Below are positions 62,801 to 64,000 of a stretch of 64,000 nucleotides of DNA, one piece after another. This DNA comes from UBA961 sp014191195. Lineage in GTDB: Bacteria; Bacteroidota; Ignavibacteria; Kapaibacteriales; UBA961. How positions within the stretch are numbered: the first letter of the stretch is position 1; every line of letters begins with the position of its first letter. A program made the position numbers and the translations under genes. The DNA lies in assembly GCA_964204605.1 (NCBI GenBank), contig OZ123195.1, positions 310,001 through 374,000 of the forward strand, written 5' to 3'. A model generated the notes under the pieces. That model searched no databases, had not been told where the DNA came from, and was given only the letters and a program-made list of their open reading frames with translations.

Positions 62801-64000
62801 TACTCGTTATGATGCTGTATATGGCGCAGCCTTAAAAGTGACAGATGGACATAATATCACTAAAAATGATGTTATTTTTGATTGGGATCCGTATAATTCA
62901 ACTATTATCACAGAAAAGGCAGGAACTGTTCGTTATCGTGATTTAATTCCAGGCCTTACATATCGTGAAGAAAACGATGAACAAACTGGACATATCACAA
63001 AAGTAGTTATCGAATCTCGTGATCGTTCCAAAATGCCATCTATTGAAATCGTTGACAATGAAGGTAATGTTCTTCATAATTATATTATTCCAATTCGTGC
63101 TCAAATTAGCGTTGATCATGATGAAAGAGTAAGTGTTGGTTCACGTCTTGTTAAGATTCCTAGAGACTTAGGACGTATGCGTGATATCACAGGTGGTTTG
63201 CCACGAGTTACCGAATTATTCGAAGCTCGCTCTCCACAAAATCCAGCTGTGGTTTCCGATATCGATGGTACAATCACATTCCAACAAGCAAAACGTGGAC
63301 AACGTGGTATTGTGGTAACTTCTTTAGATGCTGAAACAACAAAAGAATATACAGTTCCTTCTAATAAATATGTATTGGTTCAAGAAGGCGATTTAGTACG
63401 TGCAGGAGATAGATTAACTGATGGATCAACAAATCCTCATGATATCTTACGTATTAAAGGTGTGGGTGCAGTTCAAGAATATCTTGTAAATGAAATTCAA
63501 GAAGTGTACCGTATGCAAGGTGTAAAGATAAACGATAAGCATATCGAAGTTATCGTACGCCAAATGCTTCAGAAAGTTCGTATTAATGACTCTGGTGATT
63601 CTACTTTCCTTTTCAATGATCAAACAGACAGATTGAAATTTGTAGATGAAAATGATATGTTGAAAAATCATGTTGTTATTACAGAAAAAGGTGATTCTCG
63701 CTTTAAGGTTGGACAATTAGTATCTAAGAAAAGATTCCGTGAAGCTAATGTAGAACTTAAGAAAAAAGAAAAAGTTGAATCTGAAGCAAGAAATGCAGAA
63801 CCCGCAACAGCAGAACCTTTATTATTAGGTATTACTCAAGCATCGTTAACCACAGAAAGCTGGCTTTCTGCAGCATCTTTCCAGGAAACTACAAGAGTAC
63901 TTGCAGAAGCTTCTATAGCATCAAAAATTGATGGCCTTAAAGGATTAAAAGAGAATATCATCATTGGACAATTAGTTCCTGCTGGTACTGGTTTAAGGCA
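59829..64000 (+). CDS. rpoC: RNA polymerase subunit beta', partial at 3' end
   Basis: The ATG at 59829 has GGAGA six bases upstream. The frame is open for 1390 full codons to the window edge, lacking perhaps 30-60 residues. The N-terminal zinc site is [20 protein letters not shown] (about 69-88). The catalytic NADFDGDQM is at 465-473, whose three Asp hold the active-site Mg. The second zinc site is [14 protein letters not shown]. The bridge-helix and trigger-loop regions ([38 protein letters not shown]) are intact. The final visible residues ([13 protein letters not shown]) are near the usual C-terminus. Confidence 0.98.
   Translation, partial: [1390 protein letters not shown]

Overview
The window is a contiguous piece of an AT-rich bacterial chromosome (about one third G+C by eye) that looks like a member of the Bacteroidota/Chlorobiota (FCB) group, perhaps a Kapabacteria- or Ignavibacteria-like lineage. 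Four things point there. Several large exported proteins end in what look like type IX secretion (T9SS) sorting domains. A promoter of the Bacteroidota type (TTG, 19 nt, TATTTTTG) lies in front of the tRNA cluster. Most starts have little Shine-Dalgarno signal. The tRNA-Tyr/Gly/Thr/Trp-secE-nusG-rplKAJL-rpoBC order is the conserved bacterial one. The phylum call is an inference. I see no insertion sequence, prophage, CRISPR array or plasmid gene, so this is mostly core genome.

Layout. 1-21.8 kb: an FG-GAP repeat surface protein cut by the window edge, an Ogg2-type 8-oxoguanine glycosylase, polA, a DUF2279 envelope protein, an ABC ATPase without permeases, then exported proteins (Omp28-like, PNGase F-like, an outer-membrane barrel, an IgGFc-binding-like giant) around pepA, then a DnaJ-like protein and surE. 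21.8-29.1 kb (minus): two M16 peptidases with a small unknown gene, and an isolated nuoGHI block. 29.5-39.5 kb (plus): asnS, cysS, a DUF2520 protein, an exported hypothetical, a GDP-fucose synthase, an ArnT-like glycosyltransferase, nadE, a YkgJ-type protein and an acidic hypothetical. 39.6-50.7 kb (minus): the N-terminal half of an IcmF-type mutase, lptF/G-like, holB-like, ftsH, mutL, pfkA, a vanadium haloperoxidase-like protein and a GNAT enzyme. 50.8-64 kb: dapD, rpmG on the minus strand, four tRNAs, then secE-nusG-rplK-rplA-rplJ-rplL-rpoB and most of rpoC.

Three real genes are easy to miss: the 906-codon FG-GAP gene (1-2718, no stop in the window), rpmG (59 aa, 51661-51840) and rpoC (59829 to the edge, no stop in the window). 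Starts were moved from the longest open frame for the Omp28-like protein, the DnaJ-like protein, the 33368 gene, the IcmF half and rpoB.

I did not find a convincing complete new system. The points most worth a second look are: the stand-alone B12-domain/G-protein half of IcmF; the GNAT gene whose family-typical N-terminus has no normal start codon; the orphan ABC ATPase followed by a possible permease remnant; the M16 pair with a LolA-like fusion and a coupled 84-aa unknown; the hairpin-rich rplL-rpoB and rpoB-rpoC spacers; the missing tuf between tRNA-Thr and tRNA-Trp; and a G+C-rich patch inside rplA.
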